Of a stretch of DNA of 46,924 nucleotides, positions 1-9,622 are shown in pieces. The position numbers and the translations under genes are program-made. This DNA is from Clostridia bacterium (GTDB lineage Bacteria > Bacillota > Clostridia > Oscillospirales > Acutalibacteraceae): assembly GCA_029226955.1 (NCBI GenBank), contig JAQXZA010000150.1, forward strand, positions 1 through 46,924, read 5' to 3'. Each line of letters starts with the position of its first letter. The stretch's first letter is position 1. The notes under the pieces were generated by a model, which saw only the letters and a program-made list of their open reading frames with translations, made no database searches and had not been told where the DNA came from.

Positions 1-534
1 TATATCCTCCAAATCAAAAATATCACCGCAACCGTTTGCATAAGTACCAAGTACAGTATAAAAATCCGCCTGTCCGATATTTTGTGTAAGATATTCATAG
101 ATTGTCTGTTCACTTCTCATACTTCCGGGAAAATTCTGAATAATATCAGCTTCCATTGTTGCACCCGAAAACTTAATATCCTGTAAAAACTTTGTAATAT
201 AAATATCACAGGCTATATTCCATAATCTTATGTCAACAGATTTTGACACTTTATCCGGATTAGTATGTCCAAGACTTAAATGCAGCATAAGATGAGCAAT
301 AATATATGCCCATTCCTGAGGAGAATGACGCTTGTTCTTATTAAAGACAATATATCCGTCAGATGTAACAAAAGCAGAACCGCTTTTTTTATTATAATCA
401 TATTCTTGAATACGGTAATCAAATTCGAGTCTTCCAAAAAGTTGATGTTGATTGATTATTCTCCACCCTTCATTGATATATTCAACAGAAGGAGGAAGTT
501 TGTTTTTGTTTTTGTTTTTTGTATTATTAGCCAT
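1..534 (-). CDS. vWA-like / DUF2201-type putative metallopeptidase domain protein (partial, runs off left edge)
   Basis: Minus-strand reading frame starting ATG at 534 (MANNTKNKNKNKLPPSVEYINEGWRIINQHQLFGRLEFDYRIQEYD...HSPQEWAYIIAHLMLHLSLGHTNPDK...); HxxxHxxLGH zinc-site-like motif; immediately downstream of a MoxR ATPase, the usual partner. Not in the ORF track because it is open to the edge. Confidence 0.75.
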   Translation of the reverse strand, partial: MANNTKNKNKNKLPPSVEYINEGWRIINQHQLFGRLEFDYRIQEYDYNKKSGSAFVTSDGYIVFNKNKRHSPQEWAYIIAHLMLHLSLGHTNPDKVSKSVDIRLWNIACDIYITKFLQDIKFSGATMEADIIQNFPGSMRSEQTIYEYLTQNIGQADFYTVLGTYANGCGDIFDLEDI

Positions 535-542
535 AAGCAACC

Positions 543-1601
543 CTATTTCTTTATCAGTCTTGGCAAATCACGGACTATCTCAACCATAAACCAATCGGGC
601 AGAATTTTTTCTTTGTCATCTGACACTACCAACTGTGCCAGTTCAAAATTTATAGCGGCAAGTTCCTTTATCAGTGCTTTGGCTCTATGTGTAAGAAATT
701 GTGTATTGGAATCAAGCGACTCTTTATTCTGTGGCAATTCCAACAGCAGTCTGTCACGGAAAGACTGTGCCAGAAAGTAAAGCACATCACGGTCTTCGGG
801 TTTTGACGGCCAACGCTCATCGCCTTTAATAATCTGAGAAAGTAAATTCTTATTTCCAAGCTGTTTGGTATAAGCAACAAACATTCCTGCGTGAGAGGGA
901 GAAATACAGCCGTAGGCAAGCGTTTTCAGCATAGGAGAGCCGGGTTCAAGACCGGAACTCTCAAATTCTTTGATGAGGTCGCTTAGAGTATGCCAGGAAC
1001 GAGGTGTTGAAAACGGTTCTTCTGTTTTAGGAGGCACGGAAAACAAATGCTCCGGGCGAGCCGTGATATAATCCGTTATCCAATGATGAATGTTTTCACG
1101 GTATGCCCAATTAAGCCACTGTTTTACATCAACTTTCAGTTGTACGTGAAACATACGGTTTACAAGAGCCGAAGACATAGTTTTGACAATCGCATTATCC
1201 TGTGCTCTGTTGCCAGCACCGATTACAACACTGCCAACAGGTAAATGATACTCACCTATCCGTCTTTCATAAATCAGGCTGTAAAATGCCTTTTGAACCT
1301 CCTGAGAGCAAGCATTAAGTTCATCTAAAAACAATACATACGGTTCATTTCTTGCAATCATTTTTGGCGGCAAAAACTCCGACACATTACCGTTAATTCT
1401 CGGAATACCGATAATATCCTCAGGAGCAAGCTGACTTCCAAGCAGAGAAACACACTCCATACCTACATCTGACGCAAATTGTTCAACCAATGCCGACTTT
1501 CCTATGCCGGGAGCACCCCAGATAAAAACAGGTCTTACGGGAGCTACCGTCAGCAGTATTTCAGATAATTCCTCCTGTGTTACTTGTACGGGTAAATTCA
1601 T
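543..1601 (-). CDS. MoxR-family AAA+ ATPase
   Basis: Walker A GAPGIGKSALVEQFA, Walker B YVLFLDELNACSQEVQ, sensor GAGNRAQDN; RBS GAAAGGAAAAATTT before ATG at 1601 (ORF track extends to 1649). Confidence 0.9.
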   Translation of the reverse strand: MNLPVQVTQEELSEILLTVAPVRPVFIWGAPGIGKSALVEQFASDVGMECVSLLGSQLAPEDIIGIPRINGNVSEFLPPKMIARNEPYVLFLDELNACSQEVQKAFYSLIYERRIGEYHLPVGSVVIGAGNRAQDNAIVKTMSSALVNRMFHVQLKVDVKQWLNWAYRENIHHWITDYITARPEHLFSVPPKTEEPFSTPRSWHTLSDLIKEFESSGLEPGSPMLKTLAYGCISPSHAGMFVAYTKQLGNKNLLSQIIKGDERWPSKPEDRDVLYFLAQSFRDRLLLELPQNKESLDSNTQFLTHRAKALIKELAAINFELAQLVVSDDKEKILPDWFMVEIVRDLPRLIKK

Positions 1602-1676
1602 AAATTTTTCCTTTCTTTTATCAATTACTGTAAGAAAATGATAACACACATACGAAATATTTTCAACGTAATAAAT

Positions 1677-2909
1677 TCAAGTTTTACTCCAATACGAATT
1701 TGCAAGTCCCCAATATGAATCTGTCGGGTTATGGTCAATAAGATAATCAACAATAAGCTGTTCGGCTTTATCGCTTTTGTGTCTGATAAGAAAACACAAC
1801 GCAATCTGTGTTTCTTCCTCTGTTACATATTCATACGACAAAATCGTTTTTGCTATTATAAAGGCTTTTTCAATATCCTTTTTCTCATTGTATAAAAGTG
1901 CATATTTCAGTCTGCTGTAATCGTCAGCGTCCGTGCTTGTCAGCCATTCGAGGACAAGCCTTTCCGTTATATTTACACCATCAAGTTCTGCGGCAAGAAA
2001 ACCCGTCAACTCTTTTACCGTCGGATAACATTCTAAACACAGTCCGTCTTCCGAAATCGGTACGTTATGATAGTCCTCAAATACAATTTTTCTTTTTGAT
2101 AATGGCTTAAAAGGTCTGTATCTTACTGTATAATCAAGCGGCAGAACAATATCAGCAAAACATACTTTGTCATATTCTTTTGACATATAAGCTGTCACAG
2201 GAATAATCAGAAGTGTTCTTAACTGCACACCCTTCATAGCAGCCGCATAAGCCTTATGGTGACCGTCAAGCAACGCACACAAAAAGCCATAATCATAATA
2301 AGCTATTGCACGGGGTGCATTTTCCTTATCAATCCTGTTAAGGTAGTATTTTGCACGTTCTTTATACAGACAATCGTTAGATTGTGTCGGATAAATATAG
2401 GCAGGAAAACTCTCCGTTACATCGAAAAAATCACTGCTGTAATAATCCGAACAGGCAGAGTCAATATAACTCATTTTATCGGGAACATTTGCAAAAAAAT
2501 AATCTTCACCTGATGTCGTATAAAGTTTTGCGTCAGCTATGACATAATAACCGTCCTCCAAAAGTCCAAGAATCGACTCTATGTTTTCAACGGCGGTTTT
2601 AAAATCCGTAAAATCCGCATTTATTTTTTCTCTGATACTTAAAAGCTCAGGTGTATTTGTTTTTTCAATGCCGTAGCCTCTTGCAAGCATTGCTGAACAA
2701 GTCGGGCAATCGGGATAACGACCTTGCATAATCGGCTTGCCATTAAGAAGTAATTGTGAACGTCTTGTATAATCATTTTCGCCATAGTATGATGTAACTT
2801 TCTTTAAAGCCGCCTTGCCGTCTGACACGTCAATCAGAACAGCACTGTCGCACCATTCATATTCAGTTACATCAATTTGTCTTATTATATTGATTTTTGG
2901 TATTTTCAT
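1677..2909 (-). CDS. Uncharacterised protein with ParB/Srx-like 'DGHHKAYAA' motif, in RNA-repair operon
   Basis: 410 aa ORF; motif FLCALLDGHHKAYAAAMKGVQLRTLLIIP; CPTC pair near residue 70; 20 bp downstream of pnkp. Confidence 0.6.
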   Translation of the reverse strand: MKIPKINIIRQIDVTEYEWCDSAVLIDVSDGKAALKKVTSYYGENDYTRRSQLLLNGKPIMQGRYPDCPTCSAMLARGYGIEKTNTPELLSIREKINADFTDFKTAVENIESILGLLEDGYYVIADAKLYTTSGEDYFFANVPDKMSYIDSACSDYYSSDFFDVTESFPAYIYPTQSNDCLYKERAKYYLNRIDKENAPRAIAYYDYGFLCALLDGHHKAYAAAMKGVQLRTLLIIPVTAYMSKEYDKVCFADIVLPLDYTVRYRPFKPLSKRKIVFEDYHNVPISEDGLCLECYPTVKELTGFLAAELDGVNITERLVLEWLTSTDADDYSRLKYALLYNEKKDIEKAFIIAKTILSYEYVTEEETQIALCFLIRHKSDKAEQLIVDYLIDHNPTDSYWGLANSYWSKT

Positions 2910-2929
2910 ATAATAACACTTCCTGTTAC

Positions 2930-5494
2930 TTATAATCTCGGGTCAACGGGTTCGCTTTCAAAGGCGAGAACACCAAACACACATTCGTGTACACGATACA
3001 GTGGTTCTTTCATCACAAAGCGGTCAAGTGATTCCATACCGAGAGAAAATTCTTTCAGTGCAAGACTACGCTTTCTTGTCAGTGAACGGTTCTTCAAACG
3101 TCTGAGATTATTTGAATTGAGATATTCAGGGCCATAGATAATTCTCAGATATTCTCTGCCTCTGCACTTGACAGCCGGCTGAATAACTTCACCTTTGTAG
3201 AATGATGTAAATAATTCAGGTTTTACAACCATACCTTCCCCACCATTTCCGGTAAGATTCAGCCACCAGTCAATACCCTTTTGTACGCTTTCTTCATTGG
3301 TTGTATCTACACAAATATAGTCCGTTGCCATAAATACAGGGTCAATCCCCGTACAATACTTTTTGATTGTTTCTATATGCCATATATGCGGCTTGTCTGA
3401 AAATGTATGCCCCTCAACCGCAAGAATATGAAACGGTGCAATTCTGAAATCATCAACACTATTGACTTTCCAGCAGTATTCACGGTAAGCGTCAACATAA
3501 CGCTCCATAGCGTCTTTTTTGGATTGGTATTCTTTCAGCAACTCAACAGGGTCAAAATTCTGTCCTGAGCTTTCCTTTGATACCTCAAACGGAACATTTC
3601 CTCTGTCACACAGCTTTTCAAGTGCCTGTACAGCCGCTGTCAAGCCGTCACGACCTGCCCTGCCGACAGGTGCGTATTGCTTTTGCAAAAGTTCCTGTGC
3701 CTTTTCCGACCACGGCATAAGTTCCGTATCAAAGCATACCCAATCAGTTTCAAAATCTTTCCAGAATCCCGATTGTGTCAGCACATTATCAAGTCTGTTG
3801 AGAATTTGCTTTTCTGTTTCAGTATCATTAAAGAAATGTCTGCCTGTTCGGGTATATATTATACCTCTGCTGCCGTCAGTGATATTAAAGCGTTTTTCCG
3901 CTGTTTCCGTGTTTCTGCAAAGCACAATAACTGCACGTGAACCCATATGCTTTTTCTCACAGACCACATTTTTAATATCACGGCTACGGTAATATTCAAA
4001 AGCTTCAATCGGGTGTTCCAGAAATCCGTCAAGACTGCTCGTCTTACACGGTGACATAGTAGGCGGCAAATAAATCAGCCAGTGCGGGTCAGCCGCAAAT
4101 CGTGACATTATCTCCAATGCCGCTGCGGAATTATTTTCGTGTACGGAAATATTCGGCATAAGTTTAGTGTTAAGATACAGTTTTCCGCTTATATCACCGA
4201 GTGTCAGCATATCGTCGGGTTCACTTTTTGATTTTGTTATAGGCTTAACAGGTTCATAATATTGCCTCAGAGCCTTAACACTCACACATTCTCTTTCGGG
4301 ATAACGAAATGCCGTAAGACTGCCACCGAACACACAACCTGTATCAATACAATATGTACCGTTGACTGCCCTTACTTCCGATTGCGGAATATGTCCGTAA
4401 ACAATAGTTGCCCGTCCACGATAATCTGTCGCCCAGTCAAGACGAACAGGCAAACCGTATTCGTCGGTTTCTCCCGTGGTTTCACCGTACAAACAGAAAT
4501 CACGAACTTTCATAGAACCACGTCCGATATATTCCTTTTTGATACCGGCGTGAGAAATTACAAGTTTACCATCATCAAGTACATAATGGCTGACAAGTCC
4601 GTCCAGAAATGCGGCGACTTCATTACGGAAATCATCACTTTCATTTTCAAGCTGTGAAACGGTAATATCCAGTCCGTGCGTCATTTGTACATTTTTTCCT
4701 CTTAGATATTTCAGCAGCTTAACATCGTGGTTACCGGGTACGGCAATAGCGTTATCTGACTTCACCATATCCATTACAAGACGAAGTACCTCAGTATTTT
4801 TTGTTCCTCTGTCGCATAAATCTCCGAGAAATGCCGCTTTTCTGCCGCAAGGGTGAACCATAATGCCCTGTTCGTTCTTGTAATAACCAAGTTTTTCAAG
4901 CAGCATAACAAGTTCATCATAACAGCCGTGAATATCGCCGATAATATCAAACGCTCCGTGTTCGTCACGCTTGTTATTCCATAATTTTGTACGAACAATT
5001 TCGGCATTATCGACTTCCTCCTGAGAGTTCAGCACATAAACAAACCGAAAACCCTCTTTTTTGAGATGCTTTATACTTCTGCGAAGGTCAGTACAATGTT
5101 TCCTTATCACTCTTTCGGGATAACCTCTGTCGGCTCTTGCGGCATTTCTTTTCAAAAGTTCTCTTTCGGGCAAATTCAGCACTATTGCCACAGCGTGAAC
5201 ATTCTGTTTATAAGCAAGGTCAATAATTTGCTTTCTTGCACTCTGCTGAACATTTGTAGCGTCAATGACTGTCGTTTTCATACGGTCAAGCCTCTTATTT
5301 GCCGCATAATAAAGCAAATCAAAGGCATCTGCCGATACAGTCTGATTATTTTCATCGTCTGAAATCATTGCACGGAAAAAGTCGGAAGATAATACCTCTG
5401 TCGGCAAAAAATGCTTATTCGCAAATGTTGTTTTGCCGCTTGAAGTCGCACCAACCATAGCAACAAGGGCAAATTCCGGTATTTCTATACGCAT
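2930..5494 (-). CDS. pnkp: Bacterial polynucleotide kinase-phosphatase-ligase (Pnkp), RNA repair
   Basis: N-terminal P-loop GATSSGKTTFANKHF; metallophosphoesterase motifs GDIHGCYDEL, GDLCDRG, GNHD; C-terminal adenylyltransferase motif KKHMGSRAV; adjacent Hen1. Confidence 0.96.
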   Translation of the reverse strand: MRIEIPEFALVAMVGATSSGKTTFANKHFLPTEVLSSDFFRAMISDDENNQTVSADAFDLLYYAANKRLDRMKTTVIDATNVQQSARKQIIDLAYKQNVHAVAIVLNLPERELLKRNAARADRGYPERVIRKHCTDLRRSIKHLKKEGFRFVYVLNSQEEVDNAEIVRTKLWNNKRDEHGAFDIIGDIHGCYDELVMLLEKLGYYKNEQGIMVHPCGRKAAFLGDLCDRGTKNTEVLRLVMDMVKSDNAIAVPGNHDVKLLKYLRGKNVQMTHGLDITVSQLENESDDFRNEVAAFLDGLVSHYVLDDGKLVISHAGIKKEYIGRGSMKVRDFCLYGETTGETDEYGLPVRLDWATDYRGRATIVYGHIPQSEVRAVNGTYCIDTGCVFGGSLTAFRYPERECVSVKALRQYYEPVKPITKSKSEPDDMLTLGDISGKLYLNTKLMPNISVHENNSAAALEIMSRFAADPHWLIYLPPTMSPCKTSSLDGFLEHPIEAFEYYRSRDIKNVVCEKKHMGSRAVIVLCRNTETAEKRFNITDGSRGIIYTRTGRHFFNDTETEKQILNRLDNVLTQSGFWKDFETDWVCFDTELMPWSEKAQELLQKQYAPVGRAGRDGLTAAVQALEKLCDRGNVPFEVSKESSGQNFDPVELLKEYQSKKDAMERYVDAYREYCWKVNSVDDFRIAPFHILAVEGHTFSDKPHIWHIETIKKYCTGIDPVFMATDYICVDTTNEESVQKGIDWWLNLTGNGGEGMVVKPELFTSFYKGEVIQPAVKCRGREYLRIIYGPEYLNSNNLRRLKNRSLTRKRSLALKEFSLGMESLDRFVMKEPLYRVHECVFGVLAFESEPVDPRL

Positions 5495-6885
5495 TTTGTA
5501 AACACTCCCATCTGTGTCGGAGAACCGTATTCTACATCTGTTTCTCCGATATTTTTTATTTCTGCTTTATATCCGAACTCTGAACAAATATGTTCACACC
5601 AGTTTTTAAATTCATCTCTTGTCCATTCAAAACGGTGGTCACGGTGGCGAAGTGTACCGTTTGCCAGTGTAGGATATTTAACGTTGTATTCTTTATTCGG
5701 TGTTGTGAGGATAACTGTTTTCGGCTGTGCATAGCCGAACAATACTTTTTCAAAAAACGGTATTCTCTGTATATCCAGATGTTCAATAACCTCAACAACA
5801 CAGGCAGCGTCAAAACCTGAAAATCTCTCGTCTTTATACATCAAAGACGCTTGTATAAGAGTCAGCTTGTTTTTAAGATAAGGTTTCATACTCTCGTAAT
5901 TCAGCTTTTGTTTTGCTTTTTCCAAAACGCTGACGGATACATCTGCCGCCGTAATTTTTTTAATCTGCTGTTCACGCAAAAGTATAGCAGTCAGTTTTCC
6001 TTCTCCACAGCCTATATCTAAAACTGTTTCAGCACCGCTTGACAGTACCGCATTTTTTACCGTTTCCATTCTCTGAGTATTCAGCGGAATTTTCTTTTCG
6101 AGGGTTTCCTGTTCTTGTGGATTTTCTTCTTCTGTTTCATCTTCTGTTTCGGATTCCGTTTCAAGAAGTCTTGCAATAGTTTTGTTGGCATAGCTTTTCC
6201 TCATATCAAAATAACGGCGAATAATCTTATTTTTCAGCGGATGTGTCGCAAGCCAGCCCTCACCGTGACGGAGTAATTTATCAATTTCATCTTCACTGAT
6301 ATAATAGTGCTTTTGCTTATCGAACACAGGAATAAGTACATATAAATGATTCAAAAGCTCCGAGAGTTTCACTTTACCTTTTAGTGTCAAATCAATATAA
6401 CAGCTTTCTCCCCACTCTGTGAATTTTTCATCAAGAACGCTTTCACGGACAGTAATTTCATAACCGAGCGGCTCAAAGATTTCTTTCACAAATTCCTTTT
6501 CACTTCTCACAGGAAGATTATATATTGTTGTTTCAAGGTCAAGAACACTGTCTGCCAGTTCCTGACGCTTTGCACATCTGCCACTCATAGCCGTACCGAA
6601 AACACTATTGATTGCCGTACTCATAAATGATGAGGACACATAAGGTCTGTCGTTGACATAATCAAACAAACCTCCGTCCTTTGAACCGAGTTTGCCTCTT
6701 GCAAGGTCAATAGGATTCAGTTCTAACAGCAATGCCGCTGTTGTGCGGTCGTCGCTTACTTCCGTATAGAACACATAGGCTTTTCCGAAATTCAGTTCAA
6801 AGCATTGGGCTCTTTGCGGATTTTTATGTAAAAGATAGCCAAGCTCCTGTGTGTTTATTCCGTTCATTGTAATTGTCAGTAACAC
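5485..6885 (-). CDS. hen1: 3'-terminal RNA ribose 2'-O-methyltransferase Hen1
   Basis: Starts LLTITMNGINTQELGYLLHKNPQRAQ; SAM motif VLDIGCGEGKL; CVVEVIEHLD metal/catalytic motif; AGGAGG RBS before GTG at 6885; 10 bp overlap with pnkp. ORF track start 6915 lies upstream of the RBS. Confidence 0.95.
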   Translation of the reverse strand: MLLTITMNGINTQELGYLLHKNPQRAQCFELNFGKAYVFYTEVSDDRTTAALLLELNPIDLARGKLGSKDGGLFDYVNDRPYVSSSFMSTAINSVFGTAMSGRCAKRQELADSVLDLETTIYNLPVRSEKEFVKEIFEPLGYEITVRESVLDEKFTEWGESCYIDLTLKGKVKLSELLNHLYVLIPVFDKQKHYYISEDEIDKLLRHGEGWLATHPLKNKIIRRYFDMRKSYANKTIARLLETESETEDETEEENPQEQETLEKKIPLNTQRMETVKNAVLSSGAETVLDIGCGEGKLTAILLREQQIKKITAADVSVSVLEKAKQKLNYESMKPYLKNKLTLIQASLMYKDERFSGFDAACVVEVIEHLDIQRIPFFEKVLFGYAQPKTVILTTPNKEYNVKYPTLANGTLRHRDHRFEWTRDEFKNWCEHICSEFGYKAEIKNIGETDVEYGSPTQMGVFTKCV

Positions 6886-6948
6886 TTTAAATACCTCCTG
6901 TCGATTTAACTGCATTTATGATAACAAATATTTCCTGTTTTATCGTGG

Positions 6949-6983
6949 AAAAAAAGCTGCGAGCTTTTATAGCCCACAGCTTT
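6949..6983 (-). terminator. Intrinsic terminator/attenuator-like hairpin between WYL gene and hen1
   Basis: Minus strand AAAGCTGTGGGCT-ATAAA-AGCTCGCAGCTTTTTTT: 13-bp stem with G-U pairs followed by a T run; overlaps last codons of the WYL ORF. Confidence 0.7.
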
Positions 6984-7878
6984 TTTGTCGTTTCAGTCTG
7001 TTTTTTATCATATTTACAAATCTTTGCGGTTCAATCACACGCACCATTTGCCCGAATGACAGAACCCGTATCAGCATTTCCGTTTCATCACTCTGGTCAT
7101 ATTTAATCGTCAGCCGATAATGTTTTTCATCAAGCTGTTGTGCTGTCTTTTCAAAATGCGAAAAATGCAGCATTACACGTTCAAGTGCGTTTCTCTCGTC
7201 AACAAGTTCCAGTGTAAGTGTACGTTTTCTGCCGATATGTTCACAGCTTTTTTCAACGCTGAATTTACCGTTATGCAGTTCACAGGAAACAATTTTTCCT
7301 AAATTTATTACTGACGCAGTACGACAGCCGCTTGTTAAAAGCCTGAATTTATCGTCCTTTTCAGAATACTCTAATTTATCAGGCATAACCGTAAAAGAAA
7401 CATTATTTTGCTTTTTGTTTATGATTGTAATATCAAGAGGTTTACGTTCACGAATGGAACTGAGTATCAACCTGAAATTCCGTATATATTCCTCGTTTTC
7501 AAAGTCGTCACCGTCACGGTAATTGTCATAAATATAAAAATCATTCTCCGTAAACAGCGGTTCAATATTATCGGGAAGTCCGAAATTACAATCAAACAGT
7601 TTTATTCTTCTGTCCAGAGAAATTGCTTTCAGCCAGCGTTTTTCAAGATTGGTCACAGGAATGTTTGGAATATGTTTCAGCGGTGTTGTACCATTTGGCA
7701 AAATCAGCTGCCAACGCTGTTCACGAAAAGCCGTTTCTATTGATAATGCACTTTCCGAAAAGGCATATTTTTCGGAAATCTCACGAATTTGTTCTGCACT
7801 GACAGGACTTTTAAGTGCCTCAGACAAGATATGAGAAACCGCCTGATAATAAGCACTGTATATTTCACTGAATATCAT
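6967..7878 (-). CDS. WYL-domain protein (putative regulator of RNA-repair operon)
   Basis: Architecture and context: LDITIINKKQNNVSFTVMPDKLEYSEKDDKFRLLTSGC (WYL-like), WCX-like C-terminus; tandem with the second WYL ORF. Confidence 0.7.
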   Translation of the reverse strand: MIFSEIYSAYYQAVSHILSEALKSPVSAEQIREISEKYAFSESALSIETAFREQRWQLILPNGTTPLKHIPNIPVTNLEKRWLKAISLDRRIKLFDCNFGLPDNIEPLFTENDFYIYDNYRDGDDFENEEYIRNFRLILSSIRERKPLDITIINKKQNNVSFTVMPDKLEYSEKDDKFRLLTSGCRTASVINLGKIVSCELHNGKFSVEKSCEHIGRKRTLTLELVDERNALERVMLHFSHFEKTAQQLDEKHYRLTIKYDQSDETEMLIRVLSFGQMVRVIEPQRFVNMIKNRLKRQKSCGL

Positions 7879-7880
7879 TC

Positions 7881-9110
7881 TTAATTCACTCCATACATAC
7901 GATACATTTCTTCAATATCCGATTTGAATTGTTTTTCAATTTCCTTGTTGGAAAAATTCAAAGAAGTAATGCGGCATATAAACGAGCGAATCCACGTCAG
8001 CATTTCGTTAGTATCATATACTTCGGCAAAAAATCGTGCATTGTTATTATCAATACGTTCAACTGTGCCACAGCGTTTTTCTCTTTGCAAGCGATTAAAT
8101 ATATATTGCTCATCATCATCAAAAGTTACAGTAAATTCTACCGTTTCACGCCGTCCTCCTCTGCCCTGTGTGCTGACACCCCACATATACGGCATCATTC
8201 CGTCAAGTTTTGAACGCAACAGGTCATAATCTTCTGCTGTTTTGTACGGCTTTACACTCAGTATATAATCAATGCGGAATGACATTATTCTCCGTGTAGT
8301 TCTGCGATAAGCCATAATATACTGTCTGCCGCTTTGAACACTGCAAAAAACACAAAGCGGCACAATATTGATTTTTTGTATTTTACTGTTTTTTCGATTC
8401 AGCTTTGTAATTTCAATTTCCTGTTTTTTGTGTATTGAATCAAACAGGGAACAAAGTATTTCACTATCAATCGTCTGTGTTATATAGTGGTGTTTGAAAG
8501 CAAACCTGTCGCCTTTGTCATTTTGACGGTCTGAAAGAAAAGAACCTATTACTCCACAAGGTGCAATTTCAGAATAGAAATCCAACACATCAATATTTTT
8601 AAAATTGTATTCCTCTGCCCTTTTGTAATAAAGAGTCTTGCCCTGTTTTTCGCTGTAAATCAAGCCGATTGTTTCATATTCTCTGAGTTTTTTTCTGACG
8701 GTAGAACTGTCAAAAAGTTTTGGCTCTGAAAAATAGGATAAATAATCATTGTCAATTTTTTCAACAACTTCACTCAGCGTCAGTGAAACGGAAGAATCAT
8801 ACAGAATATCAAAAATAATGAAAAACAGCGTTATATCTCCATCAGTAAAACTTGCTGTTTTCCACGCTTTATACAGCGGATTGTGAACTGTGGTGCGTGT
8901 GTCAACGGAAATATATACAGTTTTTCCGTCATTTGTCTGACGGAAGTACATACAGTCATTCAGCCAGCTTTCAAGTCTGCGTTTTTCATCATCGTATGAA
9001 CGGGTACTTTTTCTGTTATACTGTTCACGGCTTTTAAAGCCATAGACATAAAAATCTCTCATATAATCCCGTATTTTATCAAAGTTCTTGATAAGCTCAC
9101 TGTATGCCAT
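7881..9110 (-). CDS. WYL-domain transcriptional regulator
   Basis: EITKLNRKNSKIQKINIVPLCVFCSVQSGRQYIMAYRRTTRRIMSFRIDYILSVKP is a WYL-like core; likely start MAYSELIKNFDK at 9110 with RBS AAAGGACGG. Confidence 0.75.
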   Translation of the reverse strand: MAYSELIKNFDKIRDYMRDFYVYGFKSREQYNRKSTRSYDDEKRRLESWLNDCMYFRQTNDGKTVYISVDTRTTVHNPLYKAWKTASFTDGDITLFFIIFDILYDSSVSLTLSEVVEKIDNDYLSYFSEPKLFDSSTVRKKLREYETIGLIYSEKQGKTLYYKRAEEYNFKNIDVLDFYSEIAPCGVIGSFLSDRQNDKGDRFAFKHHYITQTIDSEILCSLFDSIHKKQEIEITKLNRKNSKIQKINIVPLCVFCSVQSGRQYIMAYRRTTRRIMSFRIDYILSVKPYKTAEDYDLLRSKLDGMMPYMWGVSTQGRGGRRETVEFTVTFDDDEQYIFNRLQREKRCGTVERIDNNNARFFAEVYDTNEMLTWIRSFICRITSLNFSNKEIEKQFKSDIEEMYRMYGVN

Positions 9111-9130
9111 TTTATTACCGTCCTTTGTTG

Positions 9131-9601
9131 TTACAGGATTTTTTCCATTCCGATTTTTTGTACTTGCAGTCCGCAATTCTCATAAAATTTCATTGCAGAA
9201 TTATTACAAGCCCATACATTGAGTGTAACATTATAACAACCGCTGTTTTTTGCAAAATCAAGAACAAAATCATAAAGACTTTTTCCTATATGCTGTCCAC
9301 GCTTTGTTTCGTCAATGCACAAATCGTCAATATAAAGAGTTTTTATATCCGTAAGAATATTGTCGTTTATGTGTTGCTGAAAAATACAGAACACATATCC
9401 GCACACGTCGTCATTTTCATCAACGGCAACAAATACAGGTCTGTTATCATCAGCAATAATCTCTGAAAGCTCGCTGTCATTATACTTGCGACATTCAGCT
9501 TTAAAAATATCAGGACGACCGTTATGGTGAACCGTAAGAACCTGTAAAAGCAAATCCATTATTTTATCTTTATCCTTTATTTCAGCACGTCTGATTTTCA
9601 T
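9131..9601 (-). CDS. GNAT family N-acetyltransferase
   Basis: MKIRRAEIKDKDKIMDLL...IDDLCIDETKRGQHIGKSLYDFVLDFAKNSGCYNVTLNVWACNNSAMKFYENCGL, classic GNAT. Confidence 0.93.
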   Translation of the reverse strand: MKIRRAEIKDKDKIMDLLLQVLTVHHNGRPDIFKAECRKYNDSELSEIIADDNRPVFVAVDENDDVCGYVFCIFQQHINDNILTDIKTLYIDDLCIDETKRGQHIGKSLYDFVLDFAKNSGCYNVTLNVWACNNSAMKFYENCGLQVQKIGMEKIL

Positions 9602-9622
9602 TTTATTTTTCCTCCAAAATTT

